From NCBI GenBank assembly GCA_030512335.1, contig JAULSU010000001.1, forward strand, positions 3,534,001 through 3,598,000: a stretch of 64,000 nucleotides of DNA. The letters are read 5' to 3'. A program made the translations under genes and the position numbers. Positions 1 through 11,500 of this stretch are shown here, in pieces (within the stretch, counting starts at the first letter, position 1; each line of letters begins with the position of its first letter). The DNA comes from Immersiella caudata (Eukaryota > Ascomycota > Sordariomycetes > Sordariales > Lasiosphaeriaceae). The notes under the pieces were generated by a model. It saw only the letters and a list, made by a program, of their open reading frames with translations. It ran no database searches and was not told the origin of the DNA.

Positions 1-124
1 GATGGTCGGCTGGTGGGCTGGTGGATTCGTAGCAACGAACGGCCGGGACTCAATAAATCTCAATATCTTCGTATAATCCCGCCTGAACACAAAAACGCCC
101 ATAACATCGTCCCTTTGTTCTACC

Positions 125-841
125 TTACACCACATTCTTTCCAATCCACTCAACCCACTGCTCCTTTGTCCACGAGCTGCTAATCTCCCCTGCCACCACC
201 CCATCAAAAATCACCGTCGGGCTCACATGTACCCCCACCAGCCTCGCCATCTTCACCAACACCTTGAGCTCATCCGTCACCTCATTGCCCACGTTCAAAC
301 TCCCATCCTCCGCCGGGGTATCCCGAACCGCCAACAGTTTGTATACCTCCTCCTCATCCAATCCCACGCTCTCCTTTGCCAACTTGGCCAGCCGCCTGTA
401 GGTTGCGTTCCGCGGTTCGTTTACAACATTGACGTCAAAGTACGCCTTCTGGTCCTTGAACAGCGCCGCGGAGAAGGCGTAGAACTTGCTAGGATCCGAG
501 CCGGTGAGGCGCAGCACGGCGAGGCCGGCTTCGTGGGTGAGTGTTGAAGAGGGGTGCCACGGTTGCACTTGTTGACGAAAAACAAGCGTGAGAGGGGCCG
601 AAGGGGGTGAGGATTGGAGATGAGGGATGACAGAGGTGTAGAGGGTGTTGAATAGCTCTAGGAGTAGAGTCAGTGAGAGGTTTCATTGCAATGGGGGATA
701 TCGGAGAGGACAAGTACTTGTGGAGAAGGGGCACACGTAGTCGACGTAGAATTCAATGGTGTGGGGGGAGATGGTGGATGAGGAGGCCGAGGCGGGAGAG
801 AAGGTGAGGCGGTGGCCGGTGAATTTGGGAGGGAGGGCCAT
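125..841 (-). CDS. DsbA-like thioredoxin-fold protein, 218 aa
   Basis: Two exons: 841-718 and 657-125; the intron (717-658) starts GTACTT, ends CTAG and contains a CTGAC branch-like motif. The split codon restores AAG. The ATG at 841 opens MALPPKFTGH. The segment FYVDYVCPFS (residues 31-40) is the start of a thioredoxin/DsbA-like fold, with the usual CxxC reduced to CPFS, so only the first cysteine remains. The C-terminal half (VGVHVSPTVIFDG, then SSWTKEQWVEWI) matches the end of the same fold, with the cis-Pro segment at SPT. In this family a single-cysteine active site argues against classical disulfide oxidase activity. No signal peptide is evident, so a cytosolic location is inferred. The substrate is unknown. 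Confidence 0.75.
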
Positions 842-2402
842 ACTGGGCGGGGCGTTGAGATGTGGTTGGGTTGTAGAGGTGAGCTTGGTGTTTGGATGTT
901 TAGTGACGGAGAAGACAAGTCAATGCCAAAGTTTGATGATGGAAGAGAGCTTCCGAATCAGCAAAGTTGGGCAGTGGTGTTGTATTTAACGGCGCTGGCG
1001 GCTTAGCCTAAGCACCGTGTGTGTAATTATGGGATGGGTTATAAAATGAGCTCTGGGATGGAGCGCATGCATTTGGAATAGAGGTTGTCCCAATGCGATG
1101 ATGCCATTTGCTTGGTGCTGGTCTCTAGCGGCAGGGAGCTTACACATCGCAGTTCGGTTTCCCGATGAGAACTTTCTTTCAACCCCGCAGCTCTTCTGAG
1201 CTGCTGCATGGGAGGAGCGAGTGAGGGGCTCTTGCATCATTCCCCCCGATTTTCCCCGCTTTGAGCTTCACACGCCTTGTGCATCGAGTGAGATGGAAAG
1301 TTGGGATGAGAAATCATCAATTGACCTTACTACCTTATTAGCGTTCATGATAAGGGGCATTTTTGCGCTTCTTATCCCATCTCGACCATAGCCTCACATA
1401 CCAGCTTTGCCTCTCATCCGTAACTTGAACACGCTCACTCTTTTCAGGCCTCACCACACTCATTTGGATCTCTTTAGCAGGCAGTTTGACGGTTGGCAAT
1501 GTCATGAAAAGGACCATCAGCGATCTTGTCGATCAGCCATCTGCCCAAGGGACAATTGCCTTGTCCCGGTCGCTTCGATGAGGTGCAGAATATACCCGAG
1601 GCCTCCCTTTCCCCGCAAATACTGACATAACCCTCAGAGTGCTGGCTCGGCTGGTTTCCCTTGGACGGATGAAAGGTCTGGTCCTCTTGTTAGTGAGATC
1701 TGTGAAGTCGAGAGGGGCAGGGAAGAGATGAACCTCAGGCCGAGAACTCATCGTTAAGAGTGGTCAAGACCAGCTCGGTGAACCTTCACTTCACCGTTGT
1801 CGTGCGTAGGAGAGGAACCAGCAACAAGCTCGCCACGGACTGTCCTCCTGGTCGCTGCTTGAAAGATACCTCACGCCCTGCTCATCTTAATCATCTCGAG
1901 AGCCCCCCCCCCCGCCCCCCCATACACCCAAAAGTTCGAGGCTGTTTTTGTTCCCAGCCTCATCCTCGACGGTGGCAACAACAATGTCTCACCCGAACAA
2001 ACCGGCCACGTTCGAGTTCGCCCTGCCATCGTACGTGAAGTTCGTGAGGAAAGCGTCTGCCAAGTTAAAATCGAGTGACCATGCACCTATCGCTCGAAAT
2101 ATACGTGGCAGCCATACGGGAGAAGTCATGGGCGCCTTCTCAAGAGGTGACTCAGATGGATAAGGTAAGTAGAGGTATGGTAGGCTGGGCAGGCTACGGA
2201 GGGAGACACATCAGTCCGCACCACTGGAACTGGCTGTTTCCCCGGACTATAACTATCTGCCCAGATGCCCATCTCATGCATGGACGATTGCAGCTGAATC
2301 TACGGATGTATCGGCGAAGATGGTTACATCCAAGAGTCATCTTCAAAATCTATGTCCAATACTGTCTCCTGGCGCTCCGTATACCTTCAATCAACACACT
2401 TC
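842..2402. other. Intergenic, 1.56 kb
   Basis: Lies upstream of the thioredoxin-fold gene and downstream of the ankyrin-subtilase gene. No ORF here has convincing homology. It contains a C-rich run near 1902-1920 and one exon-like open stretch, listed separately. Confidence 0.5.
1863..2078 (+). other. Exon-like open stretch, possible gene remnant
   Basis: A 71-codon open stretch without its own good start, ending at a TGA at 2076. From about 1929 the translation reads like ordinary protein (QKFEAVFVPSLILDGG, then VRVRPAIVREVREESV). I could not connect it to an upstream exon, and the preceding part is a low-complexity C tract. It may be a terminal exon, a decayed fragment or chance. Confidence 0.15.
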
Positions 2403-5400
2403 TCAGGTCGAAATGTTAACCAAATCCCTGGCCAACTGCGCAACGGCAAGCCTGCCATTCTTCGAATCCCTCGAGATCGTCTTCGTTCTCAGATCCAGCT
2501 TCTTCCACACCTCTATGAACTTGCCGTCGGTCTTATCACTTGTGCTCCGACCAAACCTCGCAATCGCCTCGACCATCACATCCCTCCTTTTCAGCTTTTC
2601 TACATCGGCAGCCGTCAGCCCAACCTGGCCGGCAATCAAGGCGACACGCGCGCAAGACATGACCAAAGCCGCGAGGCCGGCGCCCAGAGCGGTGGCGACC
2701 GATGACCCAGTTTCCACGGTCAGCTTGGAGATGCCTGCCGGGTGGCCCCCGCCATGCTGTTGAACGACTTCCACACCGGGGAACAGGAAGTCCAACCGGT
2801 TGAGAGGACCCGCCCAGTCGTATGGGAGACCGGTCGGGCTGGAAGCCCCTACTTTGATGAACGAATCTGGATTGTATCCAGCGGGGTAGTACTGATCACT
2901 GACATGACCCGAATCTTTGGCGGAGCAGAACATTAGGACATTGCTGTCTACGGCGCGTTTGAGAGCCGCGTCGAAGGCCGCTTTGTGCGGACTTTGAGCG
3001 GTAGGCGGGGAAACAGTCCAAGACATTGAAATGATGTCGGCGCCTCGGTCCAGGGCCGCCTCAATGGCAGCTGGGGCTGACGAGGGATCGATGGTGCCGT
3101 TGCGGCCAGTGCTGAGGCGGATGGGGTAAATTTTCGCCATCGGGCAGACGCGAACGATCATGCTAGCCATGATTGTCCCATGATTATTTTCGGAGACGTA
3201 CCACGGCCGCACGCGATCACGTTCTTCGTCGTAGCTGAAGGTGCGGCCTGTGAGGACACGGCGACTAAGCTGCTCCACGGTGGTATCTACGCCGTCGTCG
3301 ATAACGGCAACGATGATCTCGGCCGGGGGGCCCTTGGCTGCTTCGACGGCGGCTCTGTCGGACGGGCTGATGCTGCCCCTCGAGGTGACCACGGCGTCGA
3401 TGGCGGTCTTGGCGGCCTTGGTGCGCTCCTGCACGATCTTCCTCCAAACATTCGCTACCTGCTCAGCAAAAGCATCCGTCGCGTCCAGCCAACGATGAGG
3501 CGGCGTGGAGAGGTTGGCAGTGTCAGCACCTGACAGAATGCCAGGCCCACCGTGATTTCGACGGAGTGAAAGGCCCTCTCCCGCCTTGACCTGAACAGGC
3601 CTGAGAGGCTTTGGTACATTGGCCTCGGCAGGAGGTGCGGGTGCGGCCGGGGGGTTGGCTTGTGGAGTTGGGGCGTCGCCATCCGCCTGGCTATTCAAGT
3701 TGACAAAGACCTCGGTAGTGGTCCGGCGGATACCCGTGTTGGGCGCTGGAGGAGGCGGCATCATGGCCCTGTCTTGTGCCGCCTTCTTCTCGACAGCATC
3801 TTCCGTCGGAGTGGGAGCTGCATCTTCCAACGCGGCCTTGACGGGAACGAAGGCCGCATATGGCGTCTTGAGTCTTTTCTCAAATTCTTCAATGTACATT
3901 TTCGTTCGCTCCGAAGTCTCCAGTGTCTAGCACCCAGGTTAGCATCCACGCCGTGCATGCAGCTTTAGGGGAGATATCTTACGCTGTCAACGATGAGATT
4001 AATCATCGAAAGGTTGGGGAGCTGGTTGCGAATTTCCGGGTCGCTCCATGAGCGAAGAAGCGCGTTGTTGCCTGTCCAGTGCAACACGACTTCGCCCAAG
4101 CCGCTGCTCGCCTTGCGGGCGGTGTCCGGGTCTAGGTCAGGTTTGCTCCAGTCCAGCGTCTCAACGTGGAAGTCCTCCAAGCACAATTCGATGGCCTCAT
4201 CCGAATGTGACGGCTGCTCGCAGTCCTCGACGATGACCTTGAGGATTCGCTTCACCTTTTTGACTTCGCGCAGCCAGTGAAAGAAGAAAAGCATGTCGTA
4301 TCGTCCCCGAGCTTTTTGCAGCCCCGCATACTTCTCGGGCCTCTCCGCCCAATCCTTTACCCGCACCGCTGGAAACGCAACATACTTGAGGACGTCCTCA
4401 AAGACAACGCCGTCAAAGGACTCCCTGAAGCCGAGCGCATCAGCTTCGAGAGCGAGGCCCGAGTACTCGAACGAGATTTGGATATCTGAACAAATCCGTC
4501 AGCAACCCTCCCACGGAGGCCTACCACTTCCCAAACTCACCATTCGGATTCTTCCCATGCAGAAACTTGACCGACTGATGGTGACTCCTAGTGCGCATGT
4601 ACTGGAGTTTAATCTCCCTCTGCATCTCGTCTGACCACTTATCGCGCCTGGCCTTGCGCTGCTCGGCCGTCTCCTCTTGTTCCCCGTCATCGGCCGCCTT
4701 GAAATCCTTGGGGAACTTCTGGGTGGTCGTGGTTTTCAACGGAGATCGGACGTCAGCATCACGGATGTCGCGTGCTCGCTGACTTTCATCCCGAGGGGCG
4801 CCCCCGGCGCGTTGATCTAACCGAGGATCGCGGCCCCGTCCTGGACCTTCTTTGGGCCCGTCTTTCCCCGGGCCTTCCTTCGGGCCGTCCTTTCCGGGGC
4901 CGTCCTTGCCACCGCCTTGGCCTCGTGGGTCGTCCCGCGGTACGCCACTCGGGGGCCCTTTCATCCCAGGCACTTGGTTTCTGCCCCCGTCCTCACGATT
5001 TCTTGCATCGTCTCGATTATGGGTTGGTAGGGCGCTGCTGGCCTTCTCCGGGCGCGTGTTATTCCGCCCCCGTTTGTCCCTCTCCTCGTTCTCTGTCTGA
5101 TCCACTTCGGTGCGTTCCTTCTCCCGACGATCGCGCTCTTGCTGCTCGCGCTCTTGCCGGCGCTTGATTTCCTCTTGCCGGTCCTGGAGCTTTCTTAGCT
5201 CCTGTTCCTTCTTGAGGGCCGTGAGATCCTTTTCGGCCTTGCTGGATGGCTGCTGGCCCGACTTGAACCCGTTTGTGCTTTCGTGGTAGTTCTCCCGCGT
5301 TTTGACGTGGTACTGGTACACCGAGAGTTCATCTCTGTGGGTAACAAGGTCGAGAACCGCTTTGCCCCTTTTGATGAGGCTGCGCGTCTCGCCTGTCTTG

Positions 5401-6128
5401 AGCAAAGCCTTGACGATGCCGTACTGCTCCTCGCTGGACCGAGCGTAGTCCGCAGCATAGTGCAACGGCGTGAAACCAGCCTTATCGGCAGCAGCCACGG
5501 CGCTGTCGGTGGCCCTTTTCACCATGCGTTTGAGAACTGCGGGCGAGACAATGTCAGGAGTGGACCGTAGCGCCAAATGTAACGCATTTTCCCCGCGACA
5601 CATGACTGAGATGGCTTGAGAGACGGGGTCTTGAGGATCGGCCTTCTTCGACTTGCTGAAGATGATGTCAACAATGCGAATGGTACCGCCGTCAGCGATA
5701 GCACTGTAAAGGACCGTCTGCCCCTGGTCAACTTGCCCGCGCTCGTCTCTGTCGCGCACCTTGACAAGCTCTGGGTAGCGTTTGAAGATGTTGACAAAGG
5801 CCTTCCTGATCCAACCCCGCGGTCTCTTATTCCTGGCATTCTTCTCCCAAGCTGTGATAAGCAGATGGAGCACTGTCTTTCCGGTCGTTTCCGAGGTTTG
5901 CTGAAGAGCGGGATGCCGAGAAAAGATGCCATCCGCGTCGTTCGCCCACTCGAGCTCGATCTTTGGCGCGACCTCGTCAACAAAGTCCTCCAGAGCCTTG
6001 TTGATCGGGTAATCTGGCGCAGAGGCCTGCTCCTGCTCCTGCTCGTCCTCATCCTCACCCACAGGGAGTTCCTCATCGCTTTCGCTAGACTCATCATTGT
6101 CTACTACGGGGGATCTGAGGTTGTTCAT
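2403..6128 (-). CDS. Ankyrin-coiled-coil-subtilisin-like (S8) protease, 1204 aa
   Basis: Three exons: 6128-4541, 4485-3983 and 3926-2403. The introns are 55 and 56 nt, with donors GTGAGT and GTAAGA and a GCTAAC branch motif in the second; phases join the three open frames into one protein. Residues 1-35 are an acidic Ser/Asp/Glu leader. About four ankyrin-like units follow (roughly 80-245, e.g. GFTPLHYAAD), then a highly charged coiled coil (296-340) and a Gly/Pro/Lys/Asp low-complexity stretch (350-460). The C-terminal subtilase domain shows Asp907 in VIDDGVD, His946 in NNHGTIMAS and Ser1106 in TGSSVATA. The oxyanion-hole Asn position reads Asp (SAKDSG), as is known for the convertase PC2. 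There is no signal peptide or classical propeptide, so an intracellular protease is inferred. It is divergent from the next two genes. Confidence 0.85.
4836..4910 (-). repeat. Coding minisatellite in the ankyrin-subtilase linker
   Basis: Encodes tandem GKDGP-KEGP units at about residues 407-431 of the ankyrin-subtilase protein; at the DNA level it is a short GC-rich direct repeat. Copy number is likely to vary between strains. Confidence 0.6.
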
Positions 6129-6622
6129 CTTGGCTTCAGCTCCTGTTTTCTTGCTTGGGTACGTTGTGCGGCAGGACGGATTCGATGCGGCCCCAAGCTG
6201 TCCCTCTGGGGAAGAGAAAGAACAGTCCTGGGGAGATTTGGTAGGGAAGGCTGGCGGTATCCGTCAGACGATTCCCAGGTCGACCTGAATCCCGCGGCGG
6301 GGTACGTTTGGTGTGTCGGCCAGCAGGCGGAAGTACTGGTACTTGTGCAATGGAACAGGGGTCGAGATCCTGCACTTGGAACTTGATGCAGATGCCTTGC
6401 GCTAGCGCCCAACTCCGTGATCCCAGCTCCTACCACACAGCCCCTCGGCCCCACGCCTTGCTGACAACCTCCCAACAGCAGTCCGCTGTTGCGTAAGCGG
6501 GGTTAAGGTGGAGGATGGATATAATGTCTTCTGGCTAGGTGTATTCCCAAGACCTCCTTGTCTGTGTGGATATCATGCTCTCTGGGCCAGCTCCCGACCA
6601 CGCCAGCAAGACACGACGAAAA
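6129..6622. promoter_or_regulatory. Divergent intergenic region of the ankyrin-subtilase and 315-aa genes
   Basis: About 0.5 kb between two opposed start codons, so it must hold both promoters and 5' leaders. No clear TATA box or other named element was recognised. The shared region suggests, but does not show, co-regulation. Confidence 0.45.
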
Positions 6623-7570
6623 ATGTCCGACTACGAAGACCCTTCTGAGTTTGAGGACTCTGAAGACGAGCAGCAGATCCAGGCTTTGGAGGCCCTGGAG
6701 AAGAGCGCCGAGGCCAGTTTTGACCTAGGTCTTTTCAACGACGGCGATCTTGACTCGGGCTTCCATACAAAAAACGACTCCGAGGACCCCTTCCAGCGTT
6801 CCAATGTGACGCAACGGAAAGGCGCTGTCGACGTGAAGTGTTCCGTCATCGATATTATTCACGGAAGATGGGGCACTGACGAGCCCAACGCAAGGGCAAC
6901 GTTGGTGGTCTTGCTATTCCGTTTCGACCCAAGACGAAGGTCTAGACGCATTGCGTCGGCCCAGCTACAGTTCAGCTTCTTCGACAGCAAGAAACGAAGC
7001 CGGCTGAATCCCGAAGTCGTCGACATCTCGTTCAACGAGAGTCTTAGCTTGGTTCCGACAAAGCGCACTGAATCTGTCAAGACAGGCGGCGAAGGTTCAG
7101 CAGGTGCGGGGGTCCTCGGAGCTGAACTCTCAGCCAAGATCAGCTGGGAGAAGACGGTTGAACAGGAATTGACCGACGCAACGCACGTCGTCGGCTCGAT
7201 CGACAGGCTCGGTGCAAGCGTCGGCTCCGACAACTCGGCGTCTTGGACTCTGACTGAGAACGAGGCCCAAAAGAGTGGAATCCCAGCCGCCATGCGGGTT
7301 GGCATCCTGCTGAAGCGCCAGACAGACGACGACTTTGAGTGCGGAGTGAAGATCGAGACCGAAGTCGACTTCAAGACCCGGATCGAACAGCTGTTTGGAA
7401 GGCGGGAGGCTGACGACCCGATTCTCTTCCGCACAGACCTGAAGCCCACCAACAAGCTCCAGGTTTATGATGCTGAAAATCTTGGGGGCTTCGATGTCGC
7501 CACCGTCGAGGATGTTGTGTTCACGAAAATCCGCGGTGGAGCAATCAAGAAGTCGCATGGTGACGACTAG
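6623..7570 (+). CDS. Unrecognised acidic-leader protein, 315 aa
   Basis: Single exon. I chose the ATG at 6623 (A at -3, MSDYEDPSEF) because the frame's first codon (6539) is GTG and the in-frame ATG at 6575 precedes a Lys/Arg-rich stretch that looks like leader sequence. The first ~25 residues are Asp/Glu/Ser-rich. The remainder alternates short hydrophobic beta-like strands (VKCSVIDIIHGRW, ATLVVLLFRF, AQLQFSFFD) and looks like one beta-rich domain. I see no signal peptide, membrane segment or catalytic motif, and I do not recognise the family. It lies head-to-head with the ankyrin-subtilase gene and head-to-tail with the NLR-like gene, both of which also start with acidic leaders, so a role with those proteins is inferred. 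Confidence 0.75.
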   Translation: MSDYEDPSEFEDSEDEQQIQALEALEKSAEASFDLGLFNDGDLDSGFHTKNDSEDPFQRSNVTQRKGAVDVKCSVIDIIHGRWGTDEPNARATLVVLLFRFDPRRRSRRIASAQLQFSFFDSKKRSRLNPEVVDISFNESLSLVPTKRTESVKTGGEGSAGAGVLGAELSAKISWEKTVEQELTDATHVVGSIDRLGASVGSDNSASWTLTENEAQKSGIPAAMRVGILLKRQTDDDFECGVKIETEVDFKTRIEQLFGRREADDPILFRTDLKPTNKLQVYDAENLGGFDVATVEDVVFTKIRGGAIKKSHGDD

Positions 7571-8503
7571 GTAGAGTGGTGGATTGAGTCGTAGCGCAGA
7601 TGGAATGAACGCTTGATTACCAAACTCGGCCGTCTGGTGCGTCTCGAAATCCGTATTTGCATCTGCTGCTCGAGATATGATGGAAAACTAACAAGTATCT
7701 TCGCTGTGCCGGGATGCAGCTGCCTGTGGTTGGTCTTCTGGCCGGTTTATCCATTATTAGTGTGACCCAGCAATCCCGCCTTGTCCGCTGTGATGAGCGG
7801 TTGGGGCGGTTCGGGGCGGGGCGTGCTTGCCATGGAGTTAGTGGGGAACCAATCAACATCACGCTGAAGTGGGAACACCGAGGCACCTCAATCCTCATTT
7901 CAGCTGAGCGACGAGCCTTGCGCACGCAGCTGTTGGAACACATTGACTTTATCTCACCTTCGATGAGACCGCAGCCTCGTCGGAAATGCCCACAGTACAC
8001 TTGATGAGCCAGGAGTTTGGCTGAAGCTTCGTCAAAAAAGCCACCAGTACTCAACACCTGTCCAGAAGACCCCCATACAGCGCTCTCTCACCTGTCAGGC
8101 ACCTGTATCACATTCAGCCATTCGACTTCTTCAGCTCCGCGGTGGCTTCAAAATTGATGCAACATGGAACTTGCAGGACCCACGCACGCAGCGCTTAGTC
8201 ACAGCCCCTGTCCATTGTCGATGTACCGGTACCTTTACTCGCCTTACAAGGCACCAGGAGGCCGATGGATTCACGTCCCCCTCCCCCCGATTCACCCAAT
8301 CATTGCCCTGTATGCCACCGACACCAAGGTTGGAGGGTAGGGACACCAGTCTCATCGGGATGTCAGCTTGAAGCGCAAAAAGCAGTCTTGAAGCTGAAGT
8401 TCGGCAAGCCAGATCAAATCATATTTTTTCTCCCCTCTACAAAAACAAGTAGCCTCCAATACAAGTCACGCAACAACCTACCTACGGCAGATACCCGACC
8501 AAA
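7571..8503. other. Upstream region of the NLR-like gene
   Basis: About 0.93 kb holding the 3' end of the 315-aa gene and the promoter and leader of the NLR-like gene. No further gene or named regulatory element was recognised; open frames here overlap without coding character. Confidence 0.45.
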
Positions 8504-11500
8504 ATGTCCGATTCTGAGGAGTCAAGCTCATCCGAGGACTCGAGGGACCTCGAGGAAGACTCCGGCCTCGATGAAGAGGTTGTTGATGCTGCTGAGCAGC
8601 CGCCGCCCGCTGCATCGAATCCCGCTGAGCCAGAGGGTGATGAGAAGGAGGATGAGGCCAAAGACGCAAAGGGAGAGGAGGGCGAGACCCAATTGTCCCC
8701 TGAGAGTGCCCCGCCACAATTTGGCCTGATCCCGGAGTCTTCAACAGGGCAAGATTGGCAGACATTCGAGTAAGCCCCCGCCGTTGCCTTTACATTGCGC
8801 CTTGATTCTGAAGCTTGCCTAGTATTGTTGTTGTTCACGGCATTCACGAGACTTCGTGGAATAACAGCAACTGGATAGATGGATACAAACCCGCCACTTG
8901 GTGGATTTCCAGTCTTGGTCTCTACTCCGGGCGGCTGCTTCATTTTCACTACGACATCAAAGGCTCCCCTGGCGACCGCCCGGATGTTTTGTGTTATGGT
9001 GGAATCGAACGGCAAGCCCAAAAACTGGTTGACAATCTCTTGAAAATACGGCAGCAGCATCAAATTGATCTGGGCGAGGACTACTTGGATTCAGAGCCGC
9101 CGTCTCGCAGCATCATATTTGTTGCTCACGACATTGGTGGCATCATTGTGAAGAGGGTGCGCAACCGACCAAGCTCTTACTCTTGACATTAATGGACTGA
9201 CAGGCACTTAGGCTTTGACAATTGCTTCGCTCAATCCCTCCAAATACGGTAACATCCCGTTTGATACCACTAATCTAGTGAGTTCACTGTTCACCTTATC
9301 GCGCGCTACGTGGTGATTATATAGCAACTGACCGTCCTTTACCCCAATCACAGATGTTTCTCGGATGTCCCCATCGAAACAATCGTGGCGTCTTAGAGGA
9401 CCAGCTTGCCAAATTGCTGCTGCTGACAGAAAATTCCTTCGTGGACCGGACAATCGACGCAATCAACGGCTTGGTCCGCACCATCCATCAGGTCAATGAA
9501 GAGTTTCTCGACACCAAGATCCTCCTCCACGCATCCGTCTTCAACATTGTCAACAGGGGTATTGGCGACGACGACAATCATATTGGACTCCCTTTCAAGG
9601 TTCTGAAATGCTATTACAACCTCCCGTACGAATACTCCAAGGAGACGAGCATTTCCCATTTGCAGCTGGCAGATGGAGATAGCACCGCTGAGAATGACTG
9701 GGACAAGTTTGTCGACCCCATCTCGAAGATGATGGGACTGTTTCCCTTTTGTAAGTCCTCTGTCTTCTCTCTTCTTCAAGACTTACTGCGACTTTGGCGC
9801 AACAACTCACCACCACGCCCCCCTCAGACATTACCAACGTAGACAGCGTGGCACAGATACAAAAGACGTTCTTGTCAATGTCGCCACCTGCTCTTCCTCC
9901 TCTTTCCATGGACTATGGCTGGTCCCCATATGCGGTAAATCCCTGGATTTCCGAGACAGACCAATATAAAGGCTGGAAGAAGCAGAGGACGCTGAGTATT
10001 CTCCATATTCGCGGCCCTTCGCAAATGAGGATACGATCAGACAAGTTCTGGGAGTGGATCCTCTATGACACCGCCGAGGACATTGACGATCCTACTAAAA
10101 GAAACACTGCCTACTTCGCCTTCAGCCGCAATGATGCGCGTTTCAACACAGTCGAGCGTCTGCTGACCTTTATGATTGCGAGCATTGTTGGCCGCAATCA
10201 AAATATCGAGGGCATACGCCCTATTTACGACATGCTGCGGAACCAGAGGGCCTGGACAACCAAGGATCTGGTTCACACCCTCCTGGCATGCCACGATTCT
10301 CTGGCGATTCAACCCATGACGTTCATGATTGCTTGTCTCGAGCAGTGCGATGAGTCGGTCTACCTGCTCCTCAGGCTTTTTGCTGGCCTGATCTCGATGT
10401 CGGAGAAACCGTTCAAATTCATCCTGACATCTACAACTGGCGTCAATGAACAGCTGGACAGGGAGCTGGCGGTCTGGCCCACTATCGACCTCGCAGAGTA
10501 TCCGGTAACGGGACAGGAGTGGCCGTTTGCTTTCGAGAGCCGCTTTGGCACCGACATGCGACGACTGACAGAGAGGAAACCAGCATACGTTGGTCTGCAG
10601 GAACAGGTCAAGGAGTGGCTGGCCCAGTTTGGTCCTGAGGACCGCCTCGGTGACTACATTCTCAGTTGGTTGATCACCGGGAAGCAGGACAATTCAAAAG
10701 CGGGTATCAAAAAAACACTCGCAGCGCTCGCCAAACCCACATTTGACTCCTTTTTGGGCCATATCATCGCAACTTTTGGGCCTCGGGAGCAGCGAGCACG
10801 CGATCTGCTCACTTGGGCGACCTTCGCTTTCGAGCCCCTGACGACCTTCGAGCTCGCCATCGCAGTGGAGCTGTCGCAGGGCACGACTGAAGAAGATCTC
10901 GAGGACATTTTCCTTGATGACTTCCAGGATGACGTCAAGCAGTTCTCTCTGCTCTTTGCGTACCGTGGGCATGAGGTCAAGTTTTGGCACGTGCTCGATG
11001 GAATGAGGAAGCCTCCGACTCCTGAAGACGCTGCCGCGGCACACGGTGAGCTGGCTCGTCTGTGCCTTCGGTATCTCCGGTTTCCGCAAGTGATGCAGAA
11101 GATCAAGGGATTATGCGAATCCCACAACTCCTTGGATTTGGATCAACCTCCTCCCATGAGGCCGAGGAACGACCTCATCTCATATGCTGTCCTCTACTGG
11201 CCGAGGCACTACGCCCTCGCAACAGGGTCGAACCGACCAAAGGAGGAGGCGTTGGGGCTACTGAGGGACAAGCCATGCAGGACTGCGTGGTGGAGCGCGC
11301 GTTATGTTCTTTCTAACCATGTAGCCAGGCTGAACAGGGGGTATCTTTCGCCTCTACCTGCCGCCGCGATGACTGGATTGGACGACTTGGTTGAGGCTCT
11401 CCTTGAAGACGACAAGGCGAAGTGGGATTTCTCCGCGAATGTCGGTATGGCACTTGTGGAGGCTGTTCGCGCTGGGCATATTTCGACAGCAAAGCTCCTC

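Noticed and set aside
3965..6128. Ankyrin protein and subtilase as separate genes
   Set aside because: Two short introns with consensus sites and matching phase join all three open frames, with no start or stop signals needed between them.
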